Shown here one piece after another: positions 53,427 to 63,640 of a DNA stretch of 64,000 nucleotides (positions within the stretch are counted from its first letter, which is position 1; every line of letters begins with the position of its first letter). The stretch is taken from contig NZ_BCTK01000005.1 of assembly GCF_001571245.1 (NCBI RefSeq), positions 1 to 64,000 on the forward strand, written 5' to 3'. Origin of the DNA: Achromobacter piechaudii NBRC 102461. Its GTDB lineage: Bacteria > Pseudomonadota > Gammaproteobacteria > Burkholderiales > Burkholderiaceae_B. Under the pieces are notes generated by a model. The model did not search any database. It saw only the letters and a program-made list of their open reading frames with translations, and was not told the DNA's origin. A program made the position numbers and the translations under genes.

Positions 53427-56400
53427 TGCTGCGCTCCGGCAGGCGTCGGGGCGACGGAGGGTTGAGGGGAAGCGCCCACCACGGTGGCGGGTAGGCGCAG
53501 GTTGCGCAGCCCTTGGCTGCCCGGTTCGGTGCCGCCCGCGCTGGCGGCTTGTGCGTTGCTGATGATGCGCAGCTTGACCGGCACGGTGATGTTCGACTTG
53601 GTCCAGCTCATTTCAAAGCTGCCGTCGGCATTGGGCATGCGCTGCGATCCGGAGATCAGGCGTTCCAGGCCGAAGCGGCCGGGTTCGTTGATGACCTCGA
53701 CCACGGTGCCGTCAAACGCGGTGGCCGTGATGCGCGCGCCGGGCGCGCCCTGCGCGTTGGGCCATACGAAGTTGACCCACTGCGGCGGCGTGTTGCGATA
53801 GCGCAGCTGCTGGCCGTCGATCTCGATCGTGTACTCCGTCACGCCGCTGGCCGGCTTGGGCTGGATCTGGAACAGCGTCTGTGGTTGGGAAGCCGCGCCC
53901 GAGCCCGCCGCGCCGCCCGCCAGCGGAGCCACCCACTGCGCGAAGTTGGCGGTGAACGAGGGTTGCAAATCGATGCCCATGTCGCCCCAGGTGCGCGCCG
54001 TGAGAATGTCGCCGCGCCGCACGGTCAGCGGGCCCAGCGTCTCGTTCACGTACTTGGCGATGCTGCCTTGCGGTCCGAAGACCTGGCCGATCTCTTCGCC
54101 GCTGGCCTCGATGCCCGCCTTGGTCGAGAACGGATACTTGTCGGCCAGGCCCTGACTGAAGGGCTGATAGACCTGCGCGTTCCAGACCTTGTTCAGTTCG
54201 GTCTGCGCCGGCTGCATGGCCACGGCGTAGCCCTGGATCAGCGGACGCACCAGCAGCGGGCGCAGCGTCTCGCGTTGCGCGGGCGTCAGGCCGGCCAGCA
54301 TCTGCTCGTCGACCAGCTTCAACGCGTCGGCCAGTTCGGACTCCTTGCCTTCCAGCGTCTGGCGCATCAGCAGCAACGCGCCGGGGCCGGGGTCACCCTG
54401 GTTGTTGATCAGGTTGAAGCGAGTGCGGATCTTGGACAGCGCGGTCATGTAGTTGCCCATCAGCGACTGGTTATCGCGCGTGACGACCAGCCGCGCCACG
54501 TCCGAGAACTCACGCCCCACCGGCCCCATCGGTATCTGCTCGCCGTTAGCGGTCTGCGCCGCCTGTGCGGGTTTGGGTTGGCCCTGGCGCAGGATCACGC
54601 GCTTGAACCACGCCACCACGCCCGTCTGCGCCTGGGAAATGCCGGTGTTGATCAGCGAGGGATTGTCCCAGGAGGTCTGCTCATAGGTGGTGTTGATGAG
54701 TTTGACCAGCGGCGAATTCTGCGGATCGCCCAGGCGGTTCATGCCGTGCACCGCCTGATCGAAGCTGGTGAAGGGCTTGATGGTCACGCCGCGCAGCATC
54801 TTCTGCCATTCCTGCGCGTACTCGGTCTTGTACATCGTGGCCAGGCTTTTCTGGATCTGCTCCGGGCTGCCTTCCAGCGTCAGGTCGTCGCGCGCGTTCA
54901 CGCCCAGCACCCAGTCGCTGGTCTGCACTTCGCGCCGCGCGGCTTCGCCGATGGCCGGTTCGATGTATTGCTCCCAGGCTTCGCGCGTGAACGTGCCGGG
55001 CACTGCGTAGCTGCCGGCCACCACGGCGGCATCGGCCTCGCCCATGATGCGCGCCACCGTCATTGCCGGGAAGCGCGTGGCGGCGCGGGCCTTCAGCGTG
55101 GAATAGGCGCGTTCGCGCGCGGGCATGCCTTGCATGACGCTGCGCAGGTTGCCGCGCGTGCGTTCCACCAGCGCCAGGTTGGTGTCGATCTGCGGCCAAT
55201 CGGCGTCGGCGGCGCGCGCCACGTAGAAAGAGATCAGCCGCTCGGCGCTGCGGATCAGCTGGTCACGCGGCATCGCGCCGCGATTGGTTTCCAGCCAGCC
55301 GCGCCAGAAGCGCGTGATCTGATCCGACAGGTGAGTGGGATCCACGTGTTCGCGATTGGCCATCATCAGGTACGTCTTGAGCGCGTTGTACGCGTCATCG
55401 ACGTTGGTGGGCGAGGCGTCCTGGAACAGCGTGTCGCCGCCATTGGCGCGGCCCGGCTGCGCTGGCGTCTGGGCGGGCGCGGACACGCGCGTTGCCGTCG
55501 CGCCGGCTGCCGCAGCCTGCGAGGTATCGACGCGGCCCAGATATTCTTCCAGGCTGGCCTTGACCGGCACCAGCATGAATTGACGCAGGCCGTTGTAGTA
55601 CTCGGCCAGCAGGCGGTCACGAAGCACGTCGCCCTGATACAGGCCCAGCCCCAGCGACAGCGGACGGCTGGACGAATAACGGTCCAGCTGCTCGATGCGG
55701 TCTTGCAGGATCTCCATGGCCTCCAGGCGGCTTTGCAGATCGGTGCGTTCGCTTTGCAGGCGCACCACCTTGTCCAGATCCGCCTGCACGTTGGTAGCCA
55801 GTTGGCGGTTGCCCAGATACGACCAGCTCCAGCCGCCCAGCACCAGGCCCAGCGCCAGCACCAGGCCGAAGAAGGTCAGGTAGCGCATGCGGACCTTGTT
55901 CGGGCTGGCGTGCTGACGCACCAGCTTCTTGTCGGCGAAGATCACGCTGGAGAACAGGTCGCGCAGGAACAGGCCGTTGTGCGCCGCCGTGTTGTGCGTG
56001 GCCGCGCGCGTGGACGGGCGCAGGCTGAAGCGTTCCGCCAGCTTTTCTGTGGACGTGCTGCGCGAGGCGCCTTCCTGCAAGGCGCTGGTGAAGTAAAAGC
56101 CGCGAAACACCGGCTTGTACTGGAACGGGTTGGTCTCGAACAGGGTCGACAAGAAGGTGCGCAGCGCGGGCTTGATCGCCGCGAATTCCGGCGGGAAGGT
56201 CAGCAGGCCGGGGGGCAGGGGGCCACTGCGTCGCAGCGAAATCTGCGCCGTGCCCATTTCCTTCAGGCCTTCGTACAACTCGTCAAAGCGTTCGTCGAAT
56301 TGCGTCAGCACGTCGCGGCTTTCGTCGGCGCCATACGGCAGCGTGGCGCCCCACACGCGGTCGCGCTCGCGCGGGTCGGCGTCGGCGAAGAATTCCGAGA

Positions 56401-57208
56401 AGCCGGCGATCAGGTCGGCCTTGGTGAAAATCACGTAGACCGGCGCGAACACTTCCAGCCGGTCCGTCAATTCCTGCACGCGCTGGCGCAGGTTCTTGGC
56501 CAGGTTGATGGCGAACTCGGGACCGGAATCCGTCAGTTCGCTGATGCTGGCCGCCACGATGATGCCGTTGATCGGCGCCTTCGGACGATGCCGCTTGAGC
56601 AGGTCCAGAAAGCTCATCCATTCGTTGCGGTCTTCTTCGTGCACCGAGTAGCGGCCAGCCGTGTCCAGCAGAATGCCTTCCGTCGTGAAGAACCAGTCGC
56701 AGTTGCGCGTGCCGCCCACGCCGCGCACCGCCGCGCCGTTCTTGTCGGCGAACGGAAATTGCAGACCCGAATTGATCACCGCGCTGCTCTTGCCCGCCGC
56801 TGGATTGCCGATGACGATGTACCAGGGCAGCTCGTACAGCGCCTCGTTGCCCGAGGTCTGGCCGATCTTGGATGTCTTGATGGTGCGCACCGCCTGCGTC
56901 AGCCGCTGGCGCAAGGCGTCGATGTCGTTGCGGTTGGCGGCGGGGCTGGAGACCGCGCCGGTCTGCACCTGTTGTTCCAGCATGTCGCCCAATTGCTGGT
57001 TGGCGCGCCGGGTGCGCCGGCGTCTCCACAGGTGCACGCAGAGCCACAGCACCAGCAACACTCCCAGCAGCACGCCCGCCCAGCCCAACGCGATCTGCAT
57101 CGTGTCGGCAAACAGGAACAGGAAGACGATAAGCGCGATCAGCCCGATCACCATGAAGGTACGCGGGTTGGCGAGCACGCGTGCGCTCCAGTAGCGGAAA
57201 TCGCTCAT
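53423..57208 (-). CDS. tssM: Type VI secretion membrane-complex protein TssM (IcmF)
   Basis: The 1261-residue inner-membrane protein has two N-terminal helices (RTFMVIGLIALIVFLFLF and GVLLGVLLVLWLCVHLW), a cytoplasmic NTPase domain with Walker A GNPAAGKSS (134-142), a third helix (YLTFFGLVLALGLVLGGWSW near residue 430) and a long periplasmic IcmF/DUF1215-type region to the C-terminus that contacts TssJ. Walker A is intact, unlike in some TssM proteins. MSDFRYWS at 57208 fits the family; an ATG at 57250 would add 14 residues. Neither has a strong ribosome site. It leads into tagF. Confidence 0.94.
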   Translation of the reverse strand: MSDFRYWSARVLANPRTFMVIGLIALIVFLFLFADTMQIALGWAGVLLGVLLVLWLCVHLWRRRRTRRANQQLGDMLEQQVQTGAVSSPAANRNDIDALRQRLTQAVRTIKTSKIGQTSGNEALYELPWYIVIGNPAAGKSSAVINSGLQFPFADKNGAAVRGVGGTRNCDWFFTTEGILLDTAGRYSVHEEDRNEWMSFLDLLKRHRPKAPINGIIVAASISELTDSGPEFAINLAKNLRQRVQELTDRLEVFAPVYVIFTKADLIAGFSEFFADADPRERDRVWGATLPYGADESRDVLTQFDERFDELYEGLKEMGTAQISLRRSGPLPPGLLTFPPEFAAIKPALRTFLSTLFETNPFQYKPVFRGFYFTSALQEGASRSTSTEKLAERFSLRPSTRAATHNTAAHNGLFLRDLFSSVIFADKKLVRQHASPNKVRMRYLTFFGLVLALGLVLGGWSWSYLGNRQLATNVQADLDKVVRLQSERTDLQSRLEAMEILQDRIEQLDRYSSSRPLSLGLGLYQGDVLRDRLLAEYYNGLRQFMLVPVKASLEEYLGRVDTSQAAAAGATATRVSAPAQTPAQPGRANGGDTLFQDASPTNVDDAYNALKTYLMMANREHVDPTHLSDQITRFWRGWLETNRGAMPRDQLIRSAERLISFYVARAADADWPQIDTNLALVERTRGNLRSVMQGMPARERAYSTLKARAATRFPAMTVARIMGEADAAVVAGSYAVPGTFTREAWEQYIEPAIGEAARREVQTSDWVLGVNARDDLTLEGSPEQIQKSLATMYKTEYAQEWQKMLRGVTIKPFTSFDQAVHGMNRLGDPQNSPLVKLINTTYEQTSWDNPSLINTGISQAQTGVVAWFKRVILRQGQPKPAQAAQTANGEQIPMGPVGREFSDVARLVVTRDNQSLMGNYMTALSKIRTRFNLINNQGDPGPGALLLMRQTLEGKESELADALKLVDEQMLAGLTPAQRETLRPLLVRPLIQGYAVAMQPAQTELNKVWNAQVYQPFSQGLADKYPFSTKAGIEASGEEIGQVFGPQGSIAKYVNETLGPLTVRRGDILTARTWGDMGIDLQPSFTANFAQWVAPLAGGAAGSGAASQPQTLFQIQPKPASGVTEYTIEIDGQQLRYRNTPPQWVNFVWPNAQGAPGARITATAFDGTVVEVINEPGRFGLERLISGSQRMPNADGSFEMSWTKSNITVPVKLRIISNAQAASAGGTEPGSQGLRNLRLPATVVGASPQPSVAPTPAGAQQ

Positions 57209-57273
57209 GGAACTGGAAAGACGAGATAGGAATCCTGAGGGGCTACGCATGGTTTTCGCTGTTATTTTCGGAG

Positions 57274-58686
57274 TCAGGCGGTCGTGCTGGCGGCGGGTCG
57301 ATAGACCAGGGACGCGCAGCGCAATGCGGGGTCTTGCAGGGTAAGGGTCAGCACCGGTTGGTCGGACTGCATGCAGGCTTCGCCGGCCACGGCCAAGGTC
57401 AGCAGCGAGGCCGCCACGCCGGTATGGCCGCAGGCCACTCCGACGGCGTGGCAGTCCTTGCTGGCGTCCAGATGGCTGAATAATTGCGACGCCACGCCCA
57501 GGGCCTCAAGCGGCCGGCTGCCGCGATGGTCGGCGTCACTGACGACATGGACGACGCTGTCCGGGGCTGTCGCCGTGCGCTCCACCAGATCGCGCGCCAG
57601 CTCGGCCAGTGCGGGTTCGGGCGCAGCGCCTCGGGCGTCCGCGGGCTTCGTGCGTTGCGCGATGGGCGAGAAGGCGACGAGTAGTTCGGGGGTGGTGTCG
57701 AAGGCTGCGTTCTTTCCAGTGTCGGCATTGGCAGTGGCGGGCGCGGCGTTGCGCGCAAGGCTCAACAAGACGCCTGCGGCAGCTTCGCCAGGCACGCGGC
57801 CTTGCGGGTTCGCGTGCGTCAGCAGCGAGGCGTCCGCATCCCATCGCGCGACCTGGTCCTGATCGATGTAGCCGTCTCCGGCCAGCACGATGCGCCACGT
57901 CGGCGTGGCCGGGTCGTCGCTGGACGTAGCCGCCAGTTCGCGCAGCAGCGTATCGCCGGCCATCGCATCGCGCGCGGCATGTTCCGTGGCGGCCACGCGG
58001 CTGTCGGGCCACACGCCTGCCGCCGCAAGCACTTGCGTTCGTGCGCGTTCCCGCGCGGGCGGCGACCAGCTTGCGGGCAGCAGGATGTCAAAGCGCAGCA
58101 GGGGCCAGTCTTCATCGCGGGCCGGCACGTCCAGTTGCGTGACGCGGCGGTGCGCCTCGTCGGTAAGCGTCGCCGCGATGTCGGCCAGCATCGCGGTCAC
58201 GCGCAAGCCTGCCGTGCCCAGCGCATCGGCATGCGCGCCGCGTTCGCGGGCGGCGGCGTACAACTCATCGTCGTTCAGCAGCGGCACGCGCGCGGCGAAT
58301 ACCGGGTAGCCCTGCAAGGTCTTCAATTCGGTATCGAGTTCGGGGCGCTGTTGTTCCATGAGCGCCTGTGCGATCGAGGCCGCATCGGCGCCTGCGCCGG
58401 CGCGGGCGGCGACGGCGACGATACGCAGTTCAGCCACCGAGGCCGTTGCTTGCTGCGGCGTGTCCATCACCGCCACCGGCTGCGGCTTGGGAGCACGCGC
58501 CGCGCGTACGGCCCGCGCGCCCAGCCATAGCGCACCCAGCAGCGCTAGCGGCAATGCGAACAGATACAGCCCGATATCCACGCCGGTCGGCAGCGTGCGC
58601 GACTCCTGCCACCAGATGATGACGGCCAGCCACACCAGCGCGAACAGCGCCAGAACCAGCAAGCCTTTTTTCAACAAACGTGCCAT
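57274..58686 (-). CDS. Type VI-associated membrane protein, thiolase-like C-terminus, unassigned
   Basis: The 470-residue protein starts MARLLKKGLLVLALFALVWL at ATG 58686. It has two N-terminal helices (the second LYLFALPLALLGALWLGA) and then a soluble part of ~400 residues. The C-terminus contains GVACGHTGVAASLLTLAVAG (~418-437), which resembles the GHT-glycine block of thiolase and ketoacyl-synthase folds, but other catalytic residues of those enzymes are not evident. It sits between the M15 peptidase gene and tssM in the same direction. It probably belongs to the cluster; its role is unknown. Confidence 0.75.
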   Translation of the reverse strand: MARLLKKGLLVLALFALVWLAVIIWWQESRTLPTGVDIGLYLFALPLALLGALWLGARAVRAARAPKPQPVAVMDTPQQATASVAELRIVAVAARAGAGADAASIAQALMEQQRPELDTELKTLQGYPVFAARVPLLNDDELYAAARERGAHADALGTAGLRVTAMLADIAATLTDEAHRRVTQLDVPARDEDWPLLRFDILLPASWSPPARERARTQVLAAAGVWPDSRVAATEHAARDAMAGDTLLRELAATSSDDPATPTWRIVLAGDGYIDQDQVARWDADASLLTHANPQGRVPGEAAAGVLLSLARNAAPATANADTGKNAAFDTTPELLVAFSPIAQRTKPADARGAAPEPALAELARDLVERTATAPDSVVHVVSDADHRGSRPLEALGVASQLFSHLDASKDCHAVGVACGHTGVAASLLTLAVAGEACMQSDQPVLTLTLQDPALRCASLVYRPAASTTA

Positions 58687-58752
58687 GTGTGCCCGGTCAG
58701 AAATATTGTTCTTGTAGCGGCGCATGCGCGCGCGTCTGGCGATGCGTCGTCC

Positions 58753-59601
58753 TCATTTCGTTTCTCCCGCTCGCTGCATGACGCCAGGCCGGCGCAGCTC
58801 GACGTGGCCGAAGTCCATCATCTTCCAGCGGCCGCCCCAGGTCAGTCCCACCAGCTCGGCGGTCTGGCCGAACAGCTCGTAGCCGCGCATGGCCCAGGGA
58901 TCTTTTTCCGAAATCACAATCTTGCCGTCTCGATAGAACGCGCTGTCGGCCGCCAGGCCATATTGGTGATAGCTCTGGAACGCGCCCGCGTTCGTCACAT
59001 GCGTGCCCATGCCGGCCAGTTCGTCCTGTCGCTGCGGGCTGCGATAGCCTTCGATGAGCGCCATTTCATATCCGTGCTGCTCGCGCATGATGCGATAGGC
59101 CAGCAGCAGCCGTTGCCGGAAATCGGCGTCCAGCAGATCCCAGTTGCGGCTCGCTCCGCCCAGCTTCGGACGCACCAATTCCACCTCGCGCGTGGTGAAC
59201 GCTTCCGGCGGCAATGGGGCCGGCGGGGCCAGTCGTTCGCCCTCAAGCAGAGCCTGGATGCGGCGGTCCGGACCCGTCATTTGAGGGCTGTAAACGAATG
59301 TGTGATTGTGTCGCATGAGGAAAGCGAAAAGTGACGGTAGTAATACAACTGTCAGCCCGATTGCCACCTGCCAACGATGCCGCGCGACCCATCCCGCCGA
59401 CGCTTTTACCCCGTTATTCAGGGCACCCGCGGTACCACCCACGGCTCCCCCTGCCTGGCTTGCGCCGCGCGTCGCGCCTCGCGCCACGCCCTGTGCGCAC
59501 GCGCGCAATCCCCGGACCGCGCCTTGGCGCAGAGCCGGAAAAAACAGGAGAGCGGAGACGCCCACCGCCAGTAAAAAATACAGGGGCAGTAGCAGTAACA
59601 A
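58753..59601 (-). CDS. M15 family peptidase (D-Ala-D-Ala carboxypeptidase-like), membrane anchored
   Basis: From TTG 59601 (preceded by GAGGGA) the 282-residue protein has two hydrophobic segments (LLLPLYFLLAVGVSALLFF and WQVAIGLTVVLLPSLFAFLM). A C-terminal M15-type domain follows: EGYRSPQRQDEL, SYHQYGLAADSAFY (zinc His and Asp) and DFGHVEL (zinc His). The frame is open to 59766 with only GTG upstream. M15 enzymes cut peptidoglycan peptides. Inside a type VI cluster it probably makes room in the cell wall for the membrane complex; an effector role is less likely because of the membrane anchor. Confidence 0.85.
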   Translation of the reverse strand: MLLLLPLYFLLAVGVSALLFFPALRQGAVRGLRACAQGVARGATRGASQAGGAVGGTAGALNNGVKASAGWVARHRWQVAIGLTVVLLPSLFAFLMRHNHTFVYSPQMTGPDRRIQALLEGERLAPPAPLPPEAFTTREVELVRPKLGGASRNWDLLDADFRQRLLLAYRIMREQHGYEMALIEGYRSPQRQDELAGMGTHVTNAGAFQSYHQYGLAADSAFYRDGKIVISEKDPWAMRGYELFGQTAELVGLTWGGRWKMMDFGHVELRRPGVMQRAGETK

Positions 59602-59793
59602 GATAGGTCCCTCACGTGAAGGCGTAATCTTTTGTTCTATTGCCGCGTGAGGCAAGCGATCCGGCGTTGCAAACCGCGTCGGTCCCTTAGAAATCGTAAC
59701 AAGCAGCAGTGATCCGGAAGAGGTGTTCGGGTATTCTCGACGAGCTTGGTTACAGGGGGGCTGCACACGCCTCCTGCTGACACGGGAACCCGC

Positions 59794-60684
59794 ATGGCAG
59801 AAGACGAAAAAGAAGCTCGCCCTACGACGACCGCGCCGAGTCTACTCAGCGGTTCCGCACCCGCGCGAGGCGAGGCCGAGTCCACACGAATACTGGCGGC
59901 GCTGGAAGGGCGCGCGCCCGAAGCCGAGGTCAAACACCTGGCCGCGCGGCGTGCATCGCGCGCGAGCCGGTGGATGGCGCTTGCGCTGATATTGGCATTG
60001 CTGGCCGGTGCAATCACATGGTTCATCCACGAAGACACGACGGCCTCGTTGCAAGCGCAAGCGTCAGCCTCGACCCACGCGCCCGCGCTGGCTAGCGGAT
60101 CCGTGGCCACGTCCGCGAGCACCTCCACGCCCACCTCCACCGCGACTCAAGAGCCGGTGGACAAGCCGCCTTCGGTCGCCGCCATCATCGACGAATCCCC
60201 GCCCGCGCCCGATGCGGATGTGGGCCGTGGCGAACCCGATCCATTGCGCGAACCCACCAACCCGCTGTCCGTGCTGGCGATGACTGCACCCGCCGCCGCA
60301 GCCGCAGCGCCGGGTCCCACGCGCGAGGCGGCGCAGCAGCAGCGTGCGCGCGAAGCCAGCGTCTCGCCCGGCAACGCACCGCGTTCCGTCAAGCCCGCCG
60401 CCGCGCCGCCGCGCAAGGCCGCCAAGCCGTCCGACACCGACGCGGCGCTGTTGTCCGCGCTGATGAATTACGGCCTGCCGCCTGCCTCTCCGCCCGGCAC
60501 GCGTGTGTACAAGTCCGATGGCGTGTTCATGCGCGAGATGCCGGGCTCGCCGCTGTCAGAGCGCTTGAAAGAATGCCGCAAGCTCAGTTTCTTCGAAGGC
60601 GAACAATGCCGCCTGCGTGTCTGCGCGGGGCAGTGGGGCACGGCCGCAGAATGCCCCACGCCGCAAGCGAACGTCGAACCGTAA
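59794..60684 (+). CDS. Type VI-associated bitopic protein with cysteine-bearing C-terminus
   Basis: The 296-residue protein starts MAEDEKEARPTTTAPS. It has a cytoplasmic segment (~1-58), one helix (WMALALILALLAGAITWFI, ~60-78), a long Ala/Pro/Thr-rich periplasmic linker (~85-220) and a compact C-terminal domain (~225-296) with four cysteines (LKECRKLSFFEGEQCRLRVC, AECP). It is divergent from the M15 gene and 59 bases upstream of vgrG. The architecture resembles a periplasm-spanning scaffold; no family name can be given. Confidence 0.8.
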   Translation: MAEDEKEARPTTTAPSLLSGSAPARGEAESTRILAALEGRAPEAEVKHLAARRASRASRWMALALILALLAGAITWFIHEDTTASLQAQASASTHAPALASGSVATSASTSTPTSTATQEPVDKPPSVAAIIDESPPAPDADVGRGEPDPLREPTNPLSVLAMTAPAAAAAAPGPTREAAQQQRAREASVSPGNAPRSVKPAAAPPRKAAKPSDTDAALLSALMNYGLPPASPPGTRVYKSDGVFMREMPGSPLSERLKECRKLSFFEGEQCRLRVCAGQWGTAAECPTPQANVEP

Positions 60685-60743
60685 ATGCGTAACGTCCTAA
60701 TCCTGCTCTTATCGCCCCTGTCCCTCCGCGAGGTTTTTGCTCC

Positions 60744-63635
60744 ATGGCTGTGAACGCAAGCAACGGCAATGTCAGCGCGCAGTCCCGGCTGTATCGCCTG
60801 GATGGCGAGGGCGCGATCGCGTCCCTGCAAGTGGAAGGCTGGGTCGCGCGCGAGGGCTTGTTGGACCTGAGCGAAACGCGCATCGTGGCGCTGGCCGATG
60901 ACGCGGCGCTGGACCTGAACGACATGGTCTCGCGCCCCGCGACGTTGTGGGCCACGCGCGCCGATGGCAGCGAGATCGGCCGCAGCGGCGTTGTGCGCGC
61001 CGCTGAAATGCTGGGCGGCAACGCGGGCAAGGCGCGCTATCGCATCACGCTCGCGCCGTGGCTATGGCTGGCCACGCAGCGGCGCGACAGCCGCATCTAC
61101 GAGAATCAGCCGGTGCTGGAAATCGTGCGGCACGTGCTGGACAGCTACCAGGGCTACACCTACAAGGTCGCCGACGACGTCGAGCGTCACCTTGCGGACC
61201 TGCCCACGCGCCCCTACACCACGCAGTATCGGGAAACGGACTACGCCTTTCTTACACGCCTGTTCACGGAGTCCGGCCTGGGCTGGACCACCGTTGAAGA
61301 TGCCGCCGCGCCCTCGCGCCATGCCGTGCTGATTTTTGCCGACAGCCGCAGTCTGCCCGAAGACGCCGAATCCGCCGGCGCGGGCGTGCGCTTTCAACGG
61401 GCACATGCCACCGAGACGCGCGACGGCGTGCAAGCGCTGGCGCGTCGTCGCCGCCGCGCGGTCGAGCGCGTCACCGTGCTGGGCTGGCACGGCAGCGGCA
61501 AGCACGCCATCACCGGTCAGGCGCTGGCGGGCCCCGCCGATGGCGGCGACGACGAGAGCGCAGGGCTGGAGTGGTACGAGCCGCTGGGCCACGGCGGCCT
61601 GTTGAATCAGGCGCACGCGCAGTTTTCGGCAACGCTGTTGATGCAGGCCGCGCAGGCCCGCGCCGAAACGTTCATCGGCCAGGGCAATGTGCGCACGTTC
61701 CGATCCGGCACGCGCTTCACGCTGCAAGACATGTCTCCGCTGGGACCCTCGGGCGAAGCCGGGTTCGAGCCGGTCTTCGCGTTGGATCGCGTGGAACACG
61801 TCGGTGTGAACAACCTGCCCGGGCAGGCTGACGCCGCCCTGGCAGGCAAGATGGGCGCGCTGGACGACTTTCTTTGTTTTGACGACGACAGCGACGCAGC
61901 AAACGCCAGCGGCGAGATCGATGACGCGGACGACGCCGCCATCGGCAAGGGGCGCAGGCCCGCTGCCGCTGTGCTGGCGCGCGCGCATGAGGTCGGCTAC
62001 GCCAATCGCTTCTGCGCGGTGCGTTGCGACCGGCCCTGGCGCGCCTTGCCTGACGTCGCGCGCGGCGCCCGCCTGGCAGGCGCACCGTCGGTGGTCGGCG
62101 TGCACACGGCCATCGTGACCAACGCCGAAGGCGCCACCGAAGCCAGCGGCGAAGACGAGATTCACCGCAATGCGCGCGGTGACGTGCGCGTGCGCTTTCA
62201 TTGGCAGGCCGATGGCGAAGGCCTCGCAAAAAGCCGTTGGGCGCGCGTGGCGCAGCGACAGGCGGGCGCGGGCATGGGCATGAGCTTCGTGCCGCGTATC
62301 GGCCAGGAAGTGCTGGTGCGATTTTTGGATGAGGACATCGACCAGCCCCTGGTTGTAGGCGCGCTATACAACGGACGCGGCGAAGGCGGCATTCCGTCCA
62401 CGCCGGGCGGCAAGACGGGCGAAGCCATGAACACCGACGTGTACAAGGCGGCAATCGACGGCAAGCCCAGCGCGCAGGCCAACCTGGCCGGCGGCAACGC
62501 GCCTGCGTGGCATGGCGCGGCAAGCGGCGACGAACAGCATCGCAACGCCGCTGCCCTGAGCGGCTTCAAGAGCAAGGAATTCGGTGGCGAGGGCTACAAC
62601 CAGATCGTCTTTGACGACAGCGACGGCCAACTGCGCATGCAGATCAAGTCCACCCAGGCGGCCAGCGAACTCAACCTGGGCCACCTCATCCATCAGGCCG
62701 GCAACTATCGCGGCAATGTGCGCGGCGTGGGCGCGGAACTGCGCACCGACGCATTCGGCGCGTTGCGGGGCGGCGCGGGCGTGCTGCTGACCACCTACGC
62801 GGCGGGCGGCGGCGACCCCGCGGGCGATGCGGCCGCGCCCCTGGCGCTGGCGGGGCAGGCGGACATCATGGCGCAGTCCTTCGATGGCGTGATTGGCGCG
62901 CATCAGGGCGTGCGCCTGGCCTCGGCGCGCGGCACCAGCTCCGAAGGCGCCAGCCGGCTGGATGGCGAACGCGCGCCGCTGGCGGCGATGACGCACGCCG
63001 TCTCCGGCACCGTGGACGGCCAGGCTATCGGCGGCGCAGCGGGGGATGCGTCGGCCAAACACACGGAAGTGGTCGACGGCAAGGTGCCGCACCTGACCGA
63101 TCCGCTGGTGTTGATGGCCGGTCGCGCCGGCCTGACGCAGGCCGCCGGACGCAACGTGCAGGTCGCGGCCGGCGAACTGGTGCACTGGTCGTCCGGCCAA
63201 GATCACAATCTGGCCGTCATCGGTTCGCTGCGCGTGCACACCGGGCAGGCGCTGGGTATCGTGGCCGGCGTGCAACAGGGCGGCGCAGAGTCGGGACTGG
63301 ACTTGATCGCCGGCACCGGTGAGGTCGATGTGATGTCGCAGCACGACGTGCTGACCGTGCAGGCGCAGCAGGACCTGCGCATGGTCAGCGCCAACGCCGG
63401 CATTGAATACGCATCGCCCAAGCGCATCCGCATCGCCAACGCGGCGGGCGCAAGCATCGTCATCGAAGGCGGCAACATCACGGTCACCGCGCCGGGCCGC
63501 ATCGACGTCAAGACCGGCAACAAGCAATTCGCCGGCCCGACCCAAATGCCGTATCCGTTTCCGCAGTTCACGGTATGCAAGACCTGCATTCTGGACGCCC
63601 AGGAAAGCGTGCAGTCGATCACTGACAAGGCGTAG
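60744..63635 (+). CDS. vgrG: Type VI secretion spike protein VgrG (TssI)
   Basis: The 963-residue protein follows the VgrG plan: gp27-like domains (~1-380: LLDLSETRIVALADDAAL, QYRETDYAFLTRLFTESGLG), a gp5 OB-fold (~480-560: VRFHWQADGEG, SRWARVAQRQAGAGMGMSF, QEVLVRFLDEDIDQPLVVG), and a beta-prism with a DUF2345 region (~800-930: LMAGRAGLTQAAGRNVQVAA). The acidic stretch FDDDSDAANASGEIDDADDA (~376-395) is an unusual insert. There is no obvious catalytic extension after ~930; the tail ends CKTCILDAQESVQSI. It is followed after 5 bases by a DUF4123 adaptor gene. Confidence 0.95.
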   Translation: MAVNASNGNVSAQSRLYRLDGEGAIASLQVEGWVAREGLLDLSETRIVALADDAALDLNDMVSRPATLWATRADGSEIGRSGVVRAAEMLGGNAGKARYRITLAPWLWLATQRRDSRIYENQPVLEIVRHVLDSYQGYTYKVADDVERHLADLPTRPYTTQYRETDYAFLTRLFTESGLGWTTVEDAAAPSRHAVLIFADSRSLPEDAESAGAGVRFQRAHATETRDGVQALARRRRRAVERVTVLGWHGSGKHAITGQALAGPADGGDDESAGLEWYEPLGHGGLLNQAHAQFSATLLMQAAQARAETFIGQGNVRTFRSGTRFTLQDMSPLGPSGEAGFEPVFALDRVEHVGVNNLPGQADAALAGKMGALDDFLCFDDDSDAANASGEIDDADDAAIGKGRRPAAAVLARAHEVGYANRFCAVRCDRPWRALPDVARGARLAGAPSVVGVHTAIVTNAEGATEASGEDEIHRNARGDVRVRFHWQADGEGLAKSRWARVAQRQAGAGMGMSFVPRIGQEVLVRFLDEDIDQPLVVGALYNGRGEGGIPSTPGGKTGEAMNTDVYKAAIDGKPSAQANLAGGNAPAWHGAASGDEQHRNAAALSGFKSKEFGGEGYNQIVFDDSDGQLRMQIKSTQAASELNLGHLIHQAGNYRGNVRGVGAELRTDAFGALRGGAGVLLTTYAAGGGDPAGDAAAPLALAGQADIMAQSFDGVIGAHQGVRLASARGTSSEGASRLDGERAPLAAMTHAVSGTVDGQAIGGAAGDASAKHTEVVDGKVPHLTDPLVLMAGRAGLTQAAGRNVQVAAGELVHWSSGQDHNLAVIGSLRVHTGQALGIVAGVQQGGAESGLDLIAGTGEVDVMSQHDVLTVQAQQDLRMVSANAGIEYASPKRIRIANAAGASIVIEGGNITVTAPGRIDVKTGNKQFAGPTQMPYPFPQFTVCKTCILDAQESVQSITDKA

Positions 63636-63640
63636 TGGCG

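Noticed and set aside
53513..57229. 1238-codon open frame on the + strand opposite tssM
   Set aside because: No recognisable domain; tssM on the minus strand has the Walker A, membrane helices and TagF coupling.
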